NCBI RefSeq assembly: GCF_011742925.1
Contig: NZ_WAEL01000006.1
Location: forward strand, 372,001-436,000
DNA: 64,000 bases
Direction of reading: 5' to 3'
Source: Fibrivirga algicola
GTDB taxonomy: Bacteria > Bacteroidota > Bacteroidia > Cytophagales > Spirosomataceae
Shown piece by piece: positions 53,605 to 62,493 of this stretch (positions within the stretch are counted from its first letter, which is position 1; every line of letters starts with the position of its first letter). The notes beneath the pieces are model-generated. The model saw only the letters and a program-made list of their open reading frames with translations. It searched no databases and was not told the DNA's origin. A program made the position numbers and the translations under genes.

Positions 53605-54909
53605 TTAAATAAACTGTACGACGCTTTCCAGCCCCATCCCGCGCGAGCCCTTAATGAGAATCCGGGTGTTGGTCATGGGGTTATCAGCGATCCAGTTGTG
53701 AAGCGAAAACTTATCGGGGAAATAATAGGCTTTGGGCAGAGCAGGCAGCGCGTATTTCATGTCTTTTCCGGCCAGAATAACCAGGTCGAACTTCTGTTTG
53801 GCTACCAACGTACCCAGCGCAGCATGCTCGGCCGGACTCTCGTCGCCCAGTTCATACATATCGCCCAGTAGTACAACTTTGCGCAGGCTGGGAGTATCAT
53901 TGCTATGTTGCTGGCCAAACTGCTGAATCGCCGCCGCCATTGAACTGGGATTGGCATTGTAGGCATCGAGCAAAATGGTGTTGGTGCCCTTCACAATCAC
54001 CTGCGACCGGTTATTGGTGGGGTTATACTCGGCCACGGCGGCGTTGGCGTCGACTTCGGGTACGTCGAAATAGGCACCAATCGCCAGGGCTGCTGCCACA
54101 TTCTCGAAATTATACCGGCCCGGCAGATGGGTTTGAACGGTCTCGCCGCTGGCGGTGCGGTACACGGCTACAGGTGCGTCGAGCAGCAGTTCGGGACGGT
54201 TGTTGGTTAGGTAAAACACAGTGTTGGCAAACGTGCGCTCAGCGTGCATGGCCATTAGCGTGTCGTTCTGCGCGTTGACAAAGACGGTCCCGCCCGTTTC
54301 GGCCAGGTAATCAAGCAGTTCGCCTTTGCCCTTCCGAACGCCCTCCAGACCGCCAAAGCCTTCGAGGTGCGCCTTGCCAATGTTGGTGATCAGGCCGTGG
54401 GTAGGTTCGCAGATTCGGCTGAGCATAGCAATTTCCTGCTGGTGGTTCGCTCCCATTTCAACTACGGCCATCTGGCAGGTAGCCGGGTTAATACGTAGCA
54501 ATGTTAACGGCACACCGATGTGGTTGTTGAGGTTGCCCTTGGTGGCCTCGGTAACGTACCTGCGGCTTAACACGGCGGCAATTAACTCTTTGGTCGTGGT
54601 TTTACCGTTGCTACCCGTCAGGCCAATAACCGGGCAGGTAAACTGGCGACGATGGTGACGGGCCAGATCCTGCAGGGCCGTCAGCGTGTTGTCAACGAGC
54701 AGGCAGCGCGGGTCGGCGGACGCCACGGCAGGGTCGTCGACGAGTGCGTAGTTGGCGCCCGTGGCCAGCGCCTGCAGCGCGAATTCATTGGCGTTGAAGG
54801 TGTCGCCGCGCAGGGCAACAAACAGGCAATTAGGCGTAATTTGCCGCGTATCGGTCGATACACCGCTACACGTCAGAAATTTATCGTAGAGGAGGGTTGT
54901 TGATGTCAT
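53605..54909 (-). CDS. murF: UDP-N-acetylmuramoyl-tripeptide--D-Ala-D-Ala ligase
   Basis: The protein has 434 residues when started at the ATG at 54909 (MTSTTLLYDKFLTCSGVSTDTRQI); the frame extends further upstream but only with non-conserved sequence. The ATP loop is GLTGSNGKTTTKE, followed by TKGNLNNHIGVPLTLL, VEMGANHQQEI and the C-terminal domain with LLDAYNANPSSMAAAI and GDMYELGDES. It completes the peptidoglycan pentapeptide. The first 30 bases upstream are shared with the divergent FG-GAP gene. Confidence 0.95.
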   Translation of the reverse strand: MTSTTLLYDKFLTCSGVSTDTRQITPNCLFVALRGDTFNANEFALQALATGANYALVDDPAVASADPRCLLVDNTLTALQDLARHHRRQFTCPVIGLTGSNGKTTTKELIAAVLSRRYVTEATKGNLNNHIGVPLTLLRINPATCQMAVVEMGANHQQEIAMLSRICEPTHGLITNIGKAHLEGFGGLEGVRKGKGELLDYLAETGGTVFVNAQNDTLMAMHAERTFANTVFYLTNNRPELLLDAPVAVYRTASGETVQTHLPGRYNFENVAAALAIGAYFDVPEVDANAAVAEYNPTNNRSQVIVKGTNTILLDAYNANPSSMAAAIQQFGQQHSNDTPSLRKVVLLGDMYELGDESPAEHAALGTLVAKQKFDLVILAGKDMKYALPALPKAYYFPDKFSLHNWIADNPMTNTRILIKGSRGMGLESVVQFI

Positions 54910-54939
54910 AAGTAGCCCCTGTGTTCGTTCAAATGTAAG

Positions 54940-57159
54940 ATGAAAAACTGGTTTACGGCGGTTCTGTGCCTGTTGGCACTGGGGGTAAAAGCCCAACGCA
55001 TCTCGTTCGAATACGATCAGCGGCCCGTGGTGACGGTGTCTGGTCGGGCGTTGCCCAATGCCTGGGCCGGTGGCCTCAACAGCTGCCAGTTCAACACGAT
55101 TTCGCTCAACGGAGACGCCCGCCTGGACTTGGTAGTATTCGACCGGACGACTGATAAAGTCAGTACGTTCCTGGCCGCCACTGATGCGGCGGGCGCGTTT
55201 GTGTGGCAATACGCACCGCAGTATGAACGCCAGTTTCCGACGCTGATTAACTGGATGGTGCTGGTGGATTACGACGGCGACGGGCAAAAAGACCTGTTTG
55301 CCTCGGCTCCGTCTGGTGTGCAGGTCTGGCGTAACGCGTCCACAGCGCCAGGTATGTTAAACTGGCAGCTAATTGCCTCACCTATTTATCAGGAGGGCCT
55401 TTCAGGGCGTACTAATCTCTACGTGGCCGGCCTCGATACGCCTGTCATTCAGGATTACGATGGCGACGGGGATGTCGATATAGTGGCGTTTGATGTGGGT
55501 GGCAACCTGGCGGTGTATTATCAGAACATGAGCAAGGAGCGCAGCAGTACCGTTGCCCCCGCCGGGCTCGATTTCAAACGAATTGGCTTCTGCTGGGGCG
55601 GTTTCCAGAAAGAGTTTTGCAACGATTTTCAGTTTGGCGTCAATTGCAGCGCCGATGGCGGCCGGCAGGGCCTGCCAAATGCTCGTCCACTGCACACGGG
55701 TAATGCCATTTCGCTGTTCGATACCGATGGTGATGGGCTGAAAGAACTGCTATTCGGGTACGTTACCTGTTCCAACGTGGCGGTGCTCTACAACCGAACT
55801 ACCAACTCGGCTAAAGCTGACTTCTTTAAATTTGCCCCCGATTTTCCGGCCAAAAAACCCATTCAGCTGCCCGCCTTTGCCGCCACGTTTTTTGAGGATG
55901 TGGATGGCGATGGACGAACCGATTTGCTGGCTTCGACCAGTGTGTATGGCAACGAAGGAAATGTATTCGATTTTCGCGCGTCGAACCTGTTCTACCGCAA
56001 CACCGGCACGGCGACCAAGCCCGATTTTCAGTACGTGCAGGCTGATTTTCTGCAAGGAGACATGATTGACCTAGGCGAAAATGCGGTGCCCGCGCTAGCT
56101 GACCTCGATGGCGACGGCGATCTCGATCTCCTGGTCGGGCATAGTGGCTTAGCGGGGGCTAAGGGCTTTCGGGCCGGGCTCTGGCAATTTGAGAACCGGG
56201 GTACACCGACCAGCCCGGCCTTCACGCTGGTGACCACCGATTACCTGGGCCTGACACAAAGTGATTCGCTCACGAACCTGCGGCCAACATTTGCTGATCT
56301 GGACGGAAACGGGTCGGTCGATCTGGTGTTAACGGCGGGGTCGGCGAGCGGTTCGGTCATTCAGTGGTGGCCCAACGCGGCGGCCCGAAACGCAGCGGTA
56401 CAGTATAGCCGGGCGTCGGTAAAGGTGTTGACGTTGCCCGTTACGGTGGGGTATTCGAGCAGTGAAGCCATTACGTTTACCGATATCGACGCCGACGGTA
56501 AGCTCGATTTGCTGGTTGGTGGCTCAGCGGGCAATATCAGCTACCTGCGTAATACGGGTACGTTGGCGGCACCGGCTTTTCAGCTCCAGACCGATTCCTA
56601 CGCGGGCTTTGGTATTGATCTGCTCGCGCGAAACCCGTCGTTGACGATGATTGACATAAACGCCGACAAGCAGCCCAAATTACTGGTTGCCACGCGGGCG
56701 GGTCAGCTAAAGGTGTATCGACCGGCGGCGCAGCCTACGCAGCGGGGTACGTTGCTCGATTCGCTGGCGTCGTTGGGCTTTCCCGGTATTGGCTTGGCCA
56801 TTACAACGGGCGACCTGGACGCCGACGGCCTGCCCGATCTGGTAGTTGGTACAGCGTCGGGCGGGTTGCGCTATATTCGGAACACGTCGGAAAAGGCCAC
56901 GGTTTTGTCGACCGAAGCACCTGAGGCTGTCTGGGCATTCCCGAACCCGACCGACAGGTACGTTACACTTCGGTTGCCGCACGCCGGGCGGGTGGAGGTG
57001 CTCGGTCTGGACGGGCGGCGGGTGATTGCGCCGCAGTTGGTAGCCGGTAACACTGACGTGCCGCTCGATTTGGGTACGTTGCCGGGCGGGGTTTATCTGC
57101 TGCGGCTCACCGCCGAAGATAAACCAACAAAAGTTAGTCGGGTCGTGTTAGTTCGCTAA
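54940..57159 (+). CDS. Secreted FG-GAP/VCBS repeat protein with T9SS-type sorting tail
   Basis: The protein has 739 residues with a signal peptide (MKNWFTAVLCLLALGVKAQR). Repeated calcium-binding blades of the form DxDGDGxxD (for example VDYDGDGQKDLF, DLDGDGDLDLLVG, DIDADGKLDLLVGG) form a beta-propeller. The C-terminal 70 residues (FPNPTDRYVTLRLP...GVYLLRLTAEDKPTKVSRVVLVR) are a type A sorting domain of the type IX secretion system. It would be attached to the cell surface. It is divergent from murF. The function is open. Confidence 0.9.
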   Translation: MKNWFTAVLCLLALGVKAQRISFEYDQRPVVTVSGRALPNAWAGGLNSCQFNTISLNGDARLDLVVFDRTTDKVSTFLAATDAAGAFVWQYAPQYERQFPTLINWMVLVDYDGDGQKDLFASAPSGVQVWRNASTAPGMLNWQLIASPIYQEGLSGRTNLYVAGLDTPVIQDYDGDGDVDIVAFDVGGNLAVYYQNMSKERSSTVAPAGLDFKRIGFCWGGFQKEFCNDFQFGVNCSADGGRQGLPNARPLHTGNAISLFDTDGDGLKELLFGYVTCSNVAVLYNRTTNSAKADFFKFAPDFPAKKPIQLPAFAATFFEDVDGDGRTDLLASTSVYGNEGNVFDFRASNLFYRNTGTATKPDFQYVQADFLQGDMIDLGENAVPALADLDGDGDLDLLVGHSGLAGAKGFRAGLWQFENRGTPTSPAFTLVTTDYLGLTQSDSLTNLRPTFADLDGNGSVDLVLTAGSASGSVIQWWPNAAARNAAVQYSRASVKVLTLPVTVGYSSSEAITFTDIDADGKLDLLVGGSAGNISYLRNTGTLAAPAFQLQTDSYAGFGIDLLARNPSLTMIDINADKQPKLLVATRAGQLKVYRPAAQPTQRGTLLDSLASLGFPGIGLAITTGDLDADGLPDLVVGTASGGLRYIRNTSEKATVLSTEAPEAVWAFPNPTDRYVTLRLPHAGRVEVLGLDGRRVIAPQLVAGNTDVPLDLGTLPGGVYLLRLTAEDKPTKVSRVVLVR

Positions 57160-57172
57160 ACACTTAACGACT

Positions 57173-57508
57173 ATGAACAACCAAGATGACGATCTGGATC
57201 TGAACATCCCGGATCAGCAACGAGGCGATATGCCAGGTGATGACGTGAACAGTGAGTCGGCTATTTACGCCGATCTGGGTTTGGATGGGCAGCCTGACAA
57301 CATGAATCCCGGTAACGAAGAAGCTTCTGACACGATCTTATATACCGACAACGCCGTAGCTTCTGACATGACCGACATGGTATCGGAGAAGGCCAGCTAC
57401 GACAGCGATTTGCCCGCCGATCTATACAATGACCTCGATAACGTAGATGAGGCAAAAATGCAGGCTGAGGTAGATCAGCTTTCCGACGAAGAAGGTAACG
57501 AAGCCTAG
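57173..57508 (+). CDS. Very acidic small protein of unknown function
   Basis: The protein has 111 residues, of which I count 32 Asp or Glu and only 3 Arg or Lys, so a net charge near -29. The sequence is mostly low-complexity, likely unstructured. It follows the FG-GAP gene by 13 bases and has its own terminator. It is not recognised as a named family. It may bind calcium or a basic partner, but this is speculation. Confidence 0.65.
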   Translation: MNNQDDDLDLNIPDQQRGDMPGDDVNSESAIYADLGLDGQPDNMNPGNEEASDTILYTDNAVASDMTDMVSEKASYDSDLPADLYNDLDNVDEAKMQAEVDQLSDEEGNEA

Positions 57509-57512
57509 TAAG

Positions 57513-57545
57513 AAGGCCTCCCTACTACAGGGAGGCCTTTTTTAT
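57513..57545 (+). terminator. Intrinsic terminator after the acidic protein gene
   Basis: 11-base arms AAGGCCTCCCT and AGGGAGGCCTT around ACTAC, followed by a T-run. Confidence 0.85.
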
Positions 57546-57852
57546 TGACGACAAATAGACACGTCAGTTAGGTCATGAAACAGTGGGAAAAGGGCAACGA
57601 AATTCAGCACCAGCGGTCCCTTTTTTCCTGGAAATTCAGTTTCAAGTTGCTGAGTAATTGTACTTGACAGCGCTGCGGTTTTTAGGTATACATAGTATCT
57701 AGCTGTGACCTAAAGGATGCTCGTATTGACATTTTACAGGCCTTGTTGGTAACAATTTTTTAACGGCGTCAACAGCGAACTCGCTTAAAGTATGGGCAAC
57801 TTTGCACCCGCTTATCCACGTTGGATGAAGTTGTAATAAACTCATTGTCTGT
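57546..57852. other. Leader region of the first phosphate transporter gene, no gene seen
   Basis: About 300 bases without a coding frame I can support. CAACTTTG (57797-57804) is one base off the TAnnTTTG -7 element, but no -33 box is placed correctly. Confidence 0.35.
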
Positions 57853-59283
57853 ATGTTCGGCCTAGAGACCGGCATTTTCATACTTCTGGCCCTGTGCCTG
57901 TTAGCTGCATGTGCCTTTGAATTCATCAACGGATTTCACGACACGGCCAACGCCGTAGCTACCGTCATCTACACCAACTCGCTGCAACCCACCCAGGCCG
58001 TGGTCTGGTCGGGCATCGTCAACTTCATCGGCGTCATCACCGGCGGGGTGGGTGTGGGCATGAGCATCGTCAACCTGCTGCCCGTTGAGCTGCTCATCGA
58101 CCAGAACGTCTACCACAGCATCGCCATGGTGCTGGCCCTGCTGTTCTCGGCCATCATCTGGAACTTCGGCACCTGGTATTTTGGTCTGCCTGCCTCCAGC
58201 TCGCACACGCTGATCGGGGCCATCATCGGGGTTGGTCTGGGTTATGCCCTGCTACCGGAAAACACCATGGGGGTAGCGGCGGTGAACTGGGACAAGGCCA
58301 AGGAGGTGTTTCTGGCCCTGCTGCTCTCACCGCTGATTGGCTTCAGCCTGGCCATCATTCTCATGTTCACCCTGCGCCGGACGCTGAGCAAAGATCTGCG
58401 CAAACAACTCTTCGATGAGCCGCATCCTGGTCAGTTGCCACCCGCCTGGGTACGTATCCTGCTGATTATCACCTGCACGCTGGTCAGCTTTTTCCACGGG
58501 CGCAACGACGGCCAAAAGGGCATTGGCCTGGTGATGCTTATCCTGATCGGCATTTTGCCAACGTTTTTTGCTATAGACACAAGGTTGAACATCAAAGAGC
58601 TACAACAGGATTTGGTTGTCGTACAGCAAAAAATAGCGATGATCGACAAAACTCAATTGTCGACGACTGATCTTGATCGAATAGCCAATGTGAATGCCAG
58701 CCTTGCCCGGTTACAGCCCTTTGTAGCAGCAGGCACGTATGAACAAAAGCAAGCGATCAACATCAGAAAAGACTTGTTAACTATTAGCGGCAACGTGCGC
58801 AAATTGATTGATAGCGACGCGGTGAAATTGAGCGTAGAAGACAAAGCCGACCTATCGCTGGCTGCTACTGTGGAAGAGAAAGGCCTACGTCGCTTTACGG
58901 ATCATGCACCTTTCTGGGTGATTCTGATGATCTCGCTCTCGCTGGGGCTGGGTACCATGATTGGCTGGAAACGCATTGTGGTGACGGTGGGGGAGAAGAT
59001 CGGCAAATCGCACCTGACGTATGCACAGGGCGCCTCGGCCGAACTGGTGGCCGCAGCTACCATTGGTCTGGCATCGGGCCTTATCCCAAATTTCAAAGCA
59101 CCGGTAAGCACCACGCACGCCCTGTCATCGGGTATTGCCGGGGCGATGGTAGCCAGCAAAGGCATCAAAAACCTACAGGCCAAAACGGTGCAGAGTATCG
59201 CCTTAGCCTGGGTGCTGACACTCCCCGTTGCTATTCTGCTCTCGGCTACTCTATTTATGCTTTTCCGCTGGATCCTGGGCTAG
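57853..59283 (+). CDS. Inorganic phosphate transporter, PiT family (copy 1)
   Basis: The protein has 476 residues with about ten membrane helices. Both PiT signatures are seen: GFHDTANAVATVIYTN (N-half) and SFFHGRNDGQKGIG (middle). The central hydrophilic loop (about 240-345) is a helical region rich in charge. It would import phosphate with Na+ or H+. It is 198 bases upstream of a second, almost identical copy. No DUF47 partner is adjacent. Confidence 0.93.
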   Translation: MFGLETGIFILLALCLLAACAFEFINGFHDTANAVATVIYTNSLQPTQAVVWSGIVNFIGVITGGVGVGMSIVNLLPVELLIDQNVYHSIAMVLALLFSAIIWNFGTWYFGLPASSSHTLIGAIIGVGLGYALLPENTMGVAAVNWDKAKEVFLALLLSPLIGFSLAIILMFTLRRTLSKDLRKQLFDEPHPGQLPPAWVRILLIITCTLVSFFHGRNDGQKGIGLVMLILIGILPTFFAIDTRLNIKELQQDLVVVQQKIAMIDKTQLSTTDLDRIANVNASLARLQPFVAAGTYEQKQAINIRKDLLTISGNVRKLIDSDAVKLSVEDKADLSLAATVEEKGLRRFTDHAPFWVILMISLSLGLGTMIGWKRIVVTVGEKIGKSHLTYAQGASAELVAAATIGLASGLIPNFKAPVSTTHALSSGIAGAMVASKGIKNLQAKTVQSIALAWVLTLPVAILLSATLFMLFRWILG

Positions 59284-59302
59284 ACTGGAATCACTCAGCA
59301 CC

Positions 59303-59346
59303 AAAATCCTGCCTCGCTCAGTAGTCTATGAGAAGAGCAGGATTTT
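59303..59346 (+). terminator. Terminator-like hairpin between the two phosphate transporter genes
   Basis: 10-base arms AAAATCCTGC and GCAGGATTTT are 24 bases apart and followed by a short T-run. Confidence 0.6.
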
Positions 59347-59480
59347 TGCTTATGTTACCCGATTGTTACCGTAATGTTAACAACATAACAATTTATTAAC
59401 GTCGATACGGCCATTAACGACTGTAATGTGCGGAATTTTGTACCATTGAATCATAGGTATAATTCGTAACTTCCTGTTAT

Positions 59481-60911
59481 ATGTTCGGCTTAGAGACCGG
59501 CGTTTTTGTCCTTCTTGTCTTTTGTTTACTGGCTGCTTGTGCCTTTGAATTCATCAACGGATTTCACGACACGGCCAACGCCGTAGCTACCGTCATCTAC
59601 ACCAACTCGCTGCAACCCACCCAGGCTGTGGTCTGGTCGGGCATCGTCAACTTCATCGGCGTCATCACCGGCGGAGTGGGTGTGGGCATGAGCATCGTCA
59701 ACCTGCTGCCCGTTGAGCTGCTCATCGACCAGAACGTCTACCACAGCATCGCCATGGTGCTGGCCCTGCTGTTCTCGGCCATCATCTGGAACTTCGGCAC
59801 CTGGTATTTTGGTCTGCCTGCCTCCAGCTCGCACACGCTGATCGGGGCCATCATCGGGGTTGGTCTGGGTTATGCCCTGCTACCGGAAAACACCATGGGG
59901 GTGGCGGCGGTGAACTGGGACAAGGCCAAGGAGGTGTTTCTGGCCCTGCTGCTCTCACCGCTGATTGGCTTCAGCCTGGCCATCATTCTCATGTTCACCC
60001 TGCGGCGGACGTTGAGCAAGCAGATTCGCAAGCAAATTTTTGACGAGCCAACACCCGGTCAGACGCCTCCGGGGTGGATCCGTATTCTACTGATCATCAC
60101 CTGTACGCTGGTCAGCTTTTTCCATGGTCGCAACGACGGCCAGAAGGGCATTGGCTTGGTGATGCTTATCCTGATCGGCATTCTGCCAACGTTCTTCGCG
60201 CTTGATACGAACCTCGATATTGCTCAGCTAAAGCCTGATCTAGCTAAAATTCAGCAGATAACGGCGCGTATCGACACAACACATCTCTCGAAAAGCGACC
60301 TGCAACGCTTACAGGGAATCAACACCAGCATTGCCAACCTGGCCCCTGTTGTGGCTGCCAATGCGTATGAGCAGAAAGATGCCATTCTGATGCGGAAAGC
60401 GCTGCTAACCATCAGCAGCAATAGTAAGAAGCTGATCGTCAGTGAAGACGTGAAGCTGAGCGATGCGGACAAAGCGACGTTAAAGGCGGCGGCCGTGGTT
60501 GAAGAGAAAGGCATTCGCAAGTTCACTGACCATGCGCCTTTCTGGGTAATTCTGATGATCTCACTTTCACTGGGTTTTGGCACCATGATTGGCTGGAAAC
60601 GTATCGTGGTGACGGTGGGAGAGAAGATCGGTAAATCGCACCTGACGTATGCACAGGGCGCCTCGGCCGAACTGGTGGCCGCAGCTACCATTGGCCTGGC
60701 CTCAGGTTTGATTCCCGATTTTAAGGCACCGGTAAGCACCACGCACGCCCTATCATCGGGTATCGCCGGATCGATGGTAGCCAGCAAAGGCATCAAAAAC
60801 CTACAGGCTAAAACCATCCAAAGTATCGTGTTGGCCTGGGTGCTGACTTTGCCAATGGCGATTCTTATCTCGGCTACCTTGTTCATGCTTTTTCGCTGGA
60901 TTCTCGGCTAA
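59481..60911 (+). CDS. Inorganic phosphate transporter, PiT family (copy 2)
   Basis: The protein has 476 residues, the same length as copy 1. From about base 59538 to 60000 the DNA differs from copy 1 at only about three sites, while the first 50 bases and the central loop (residues about 240-345) differ strongly. The loop carries many different residues but the same length. It has the same signatures (GFHDTANAVATVIYTN, SFFHGRNDGQKGIG). It may serve under another phosphate or ion condition than copy 1. Confidence 0.93.
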   Translation: MFGLETGVFVLLVFCLLAACAFEFINGFHDTANAVATVIYTNSLQPTQAVVWSGIVNFIGVITGGVGVGMSIVNLLPVELLIDQNVYHSIAMVLALLFSAIIWNFGTWYFGLPASSSHTLIGAIIGVGLGYALLPENTMGVAAVNWDKAKEVFLALLLSPLIGFSLAIILMFTLRRTLSKQIRKQIFDEPTPGQTPPGWIRILLIITCTLVSFFHGRNDGQKGIGLVMLILIGILPTFFALDTNLDIAQLKPDLAKIQQITARIDTTHLSKSDLQRLQGINTSIANLAPVVAANAYEQKDAILMRKALLTISSNSKKLIVSEDVKLSDADKATLKAAAVVEEKGIRKFTDHAPFWVILMISLSLGFGTMIGWKRIVVTVGEKIGKSHLTYAQGASAELVAAATIGLASGLIPDFKAPVSTTHALSSGIAGSMVASKGIKNLQAKTIQSIVLAWVLTLPMAILISATLFMLFRWILG

Positions 60912-60963
60912 TCAACCAACAGTATTAGGTCAGTGCTACTCCTGTGGCCGTGTTTGACTACCC

Positions 60964-60988
60964 GTCCACAACTAATTTAGTTGTGGAC
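60964..60988. promoter_or_regulatory. Perfect 25-base palindrome upstream of the porin gene
   Basis: GTCCACAACTAA-T-TTAGTTGTGGAC has 12-base perfect arms with one central base. It lies 18 bases before the ATG at 61007. It could be an operator or a leader hairpin; no T-run follows, so a terminator is less likely. Confidence 0.5.
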
Positions 60989-61006
60989 AACTCCTCCTTG
61001 CTTACG

Positions 61007-62338
61007 ATGCACATGGAAACGAAAAAGACGCGTCTGTACTGGCTGGTGCTGCTGCTACTTAGCGGTGTGCAAACCCTGGCCCAGCAGCAGGGAAACCTCT
61101 CGGAAAGTAGCATCGATACGGCACGGCAGAAAGCCCTTCAATCGATTGTCAATAAGTACGAGTACGTAAACATCAGCGGCTATATTCAGCCGCAGTATCA
61201 ACTGGGCCAGACGCCGGGACAGCGGAGTTTCAACGCAGGAGATTTCGTGCCGGGCGTAGATAGTCGCTTTAGTGTTCGTCGGGGGCGGCTCCGGTTCGAC
61301 TACGCCCGGTTTGATCAACAGAGACGGCCAACGGTGCTCTTCGTGTTTCAGTTCGACGGGTCGGAGCGAGGCATGCAAACCCGCGATTTCTGGGGCCGTT
61401 ATTACGAAAACAAGCTCGATGTATTTCACTTTACAGCTGGTCTGTTTGCCCGACCTTTTGGATTCGAGGTAAACTATGGTTCTGGCGACAGGGAATCACC
61501 CGAGCGGGGCCGTATGTCGCAGCTGTTGATGCGTGTTGAGCGTGATTTAGGAGCCATGCTGACCTTTGAGCCACGCAACCCGGCGCACCCACTTCATTTT
61601 CTGAAAATCGATGCCGGTTTGTTCAACGGGCCAGGTTTGGCTAGTCTCAGCGATTACGATAGCCACAAAGATTTTATTGGTCGCCTGACGATCAAGCCGC
61701 AACGAATCACCAAAACAGACGTTCAGCTAACCGGTAGTTTGTCTGGTTATTGGGGAGGGGTTGGTCGATTCACCAACGAAATTTACCGGATGAACGGCAC
61801 GGCCGACGCGCCTGCATTTGTAGCGGATGCCACCGTGGTGCCCACCGGAACCACAGCGCCCCGCCGTTACTACGGAGCCGATATGCAACTCCGTATTCCG
61901 AACCGGAAGGGCCGTACCGAGTTTCGGGCCGAATACATTCAGGGCATACAAACAGCGAACAAGGCAACCACCGAAACACCGGGGATCATACCAAACCCTG
62001 TTTCAGCGCCAACAGCTAGCCCACTGTACGTACGGAATTTCAACGGAGCCTATTTTTACTACCTCCAACACCTGGGCAGCGAAAAGCACCAGTTTGTAGC
62101 TAAGTATGACTGGTATGACCCCAACACGCAGGTCGCTGGCAAGCAACTTGATAGTAAATTCACCTGGGCTGATATCCGATACAGCACAATTGGACTGGGT
62201 TATCTGTACTACATCAACAGTAATCTGAAGCTGGTACTCTGGTATGACATGCCCATCAATGAGGATACCAGTCTCCCCGGTTACGAAACTGATGCCCCAG
62301 ACAACCTGCTGACAGTGCGTACCCAATACCGCTTTTAG
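61007..62338 (+). CDS. Phosphate-selective porin O/P-like outer membrane protein
   Basis: The protein has 443 residues with a signal peptide (METKKTRLYWLVLLLLSGVQTLAQ). The start is at 61007, or two codons later at 61013; a frame upstream has no ATG. The OprO/OprP-type barrel is shown by ISGYIQPQYQLGQ, SVRRGRLRFDYARF, GLFARPFGFEVNYGSGDRESPERG and C-terminal strands ending in RTQYRF. Such porins pass phosphate or polyphosphate. Its place right after two phosphate carriers supports a joint uptake role. Confidence 0.87.
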   Translation: MHMETKKTRLYWLVLLLLSGVQTLAQQQGNLSESSIDTARQKALQSIVNKYEYVNISGYIQPQYQLGQTPGQRSFNAGDFVPGVDSRFSVRRGRLRFDYARFDQQRRPTVLFVFQFDGSERGMQTRDFWGRYYENKLDVFHFTAGLFARPFGFEVNYGSGDRESPERGRMSQLLMRVERDLGAMLTFEPRNPAHPLHFLKIDAGLFNGPGLASLSDYDSHKDFIGRLTIKPQRITKTDVQLTGSLSGYWGGVGRFTNEIYRMNGTADAPAFVADATVVPTGTTAPRRYYGADMQLRIPNRKGRTEFRAEYIQGIQTANKATTETPGIIPNPVSAPTASPLYVRNFNGAYFYYLQHLGSEKHQFVAKYDWYDPNTQVAGKQLDSKFTWADIRYSTIGLGYLYYINSNLKLVLWYDMPINEDTSLPGYETDAPDNLLTVRTQYRF

Positions 62339-62393
62339 CTGGATCATGCTTGATTCTCAGCTATGCCTAGCCAACTTTGGTTCAGATTGAACA

Positions 62394-62476
62394 AGCTGTA
62401 CGTCCACCCTGACATAGAAAAAGCGCCAACTCATCAATAGTTGGCGCTTTTTCTATGTCAGGGTGGACGTACAGCT
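62394..62476. terminator. Long bidirectional hairpin with 38-base perfect arms
   Basis: Arms 62394-62431 and 62439-62476 are perfect complements with a 7-base loop CATCAAT. The inner part holds GAAAAAGCGCC / GGCGCTTTTTC, which gives U-runs in both directions. It lies between the convergent porin and GH10 genes and is far longer than a usual terminator. Confidence 0.85.
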
Positions 62477-62493
62477 CAACGCTGTCAGCTACC

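Noticed and set aside
54910-55287. In-frame upstream extension of murF
   Set aside because: It runs into the divergent FG-GAP gene and has no similarity to MurF; the conserved start is at 54909.
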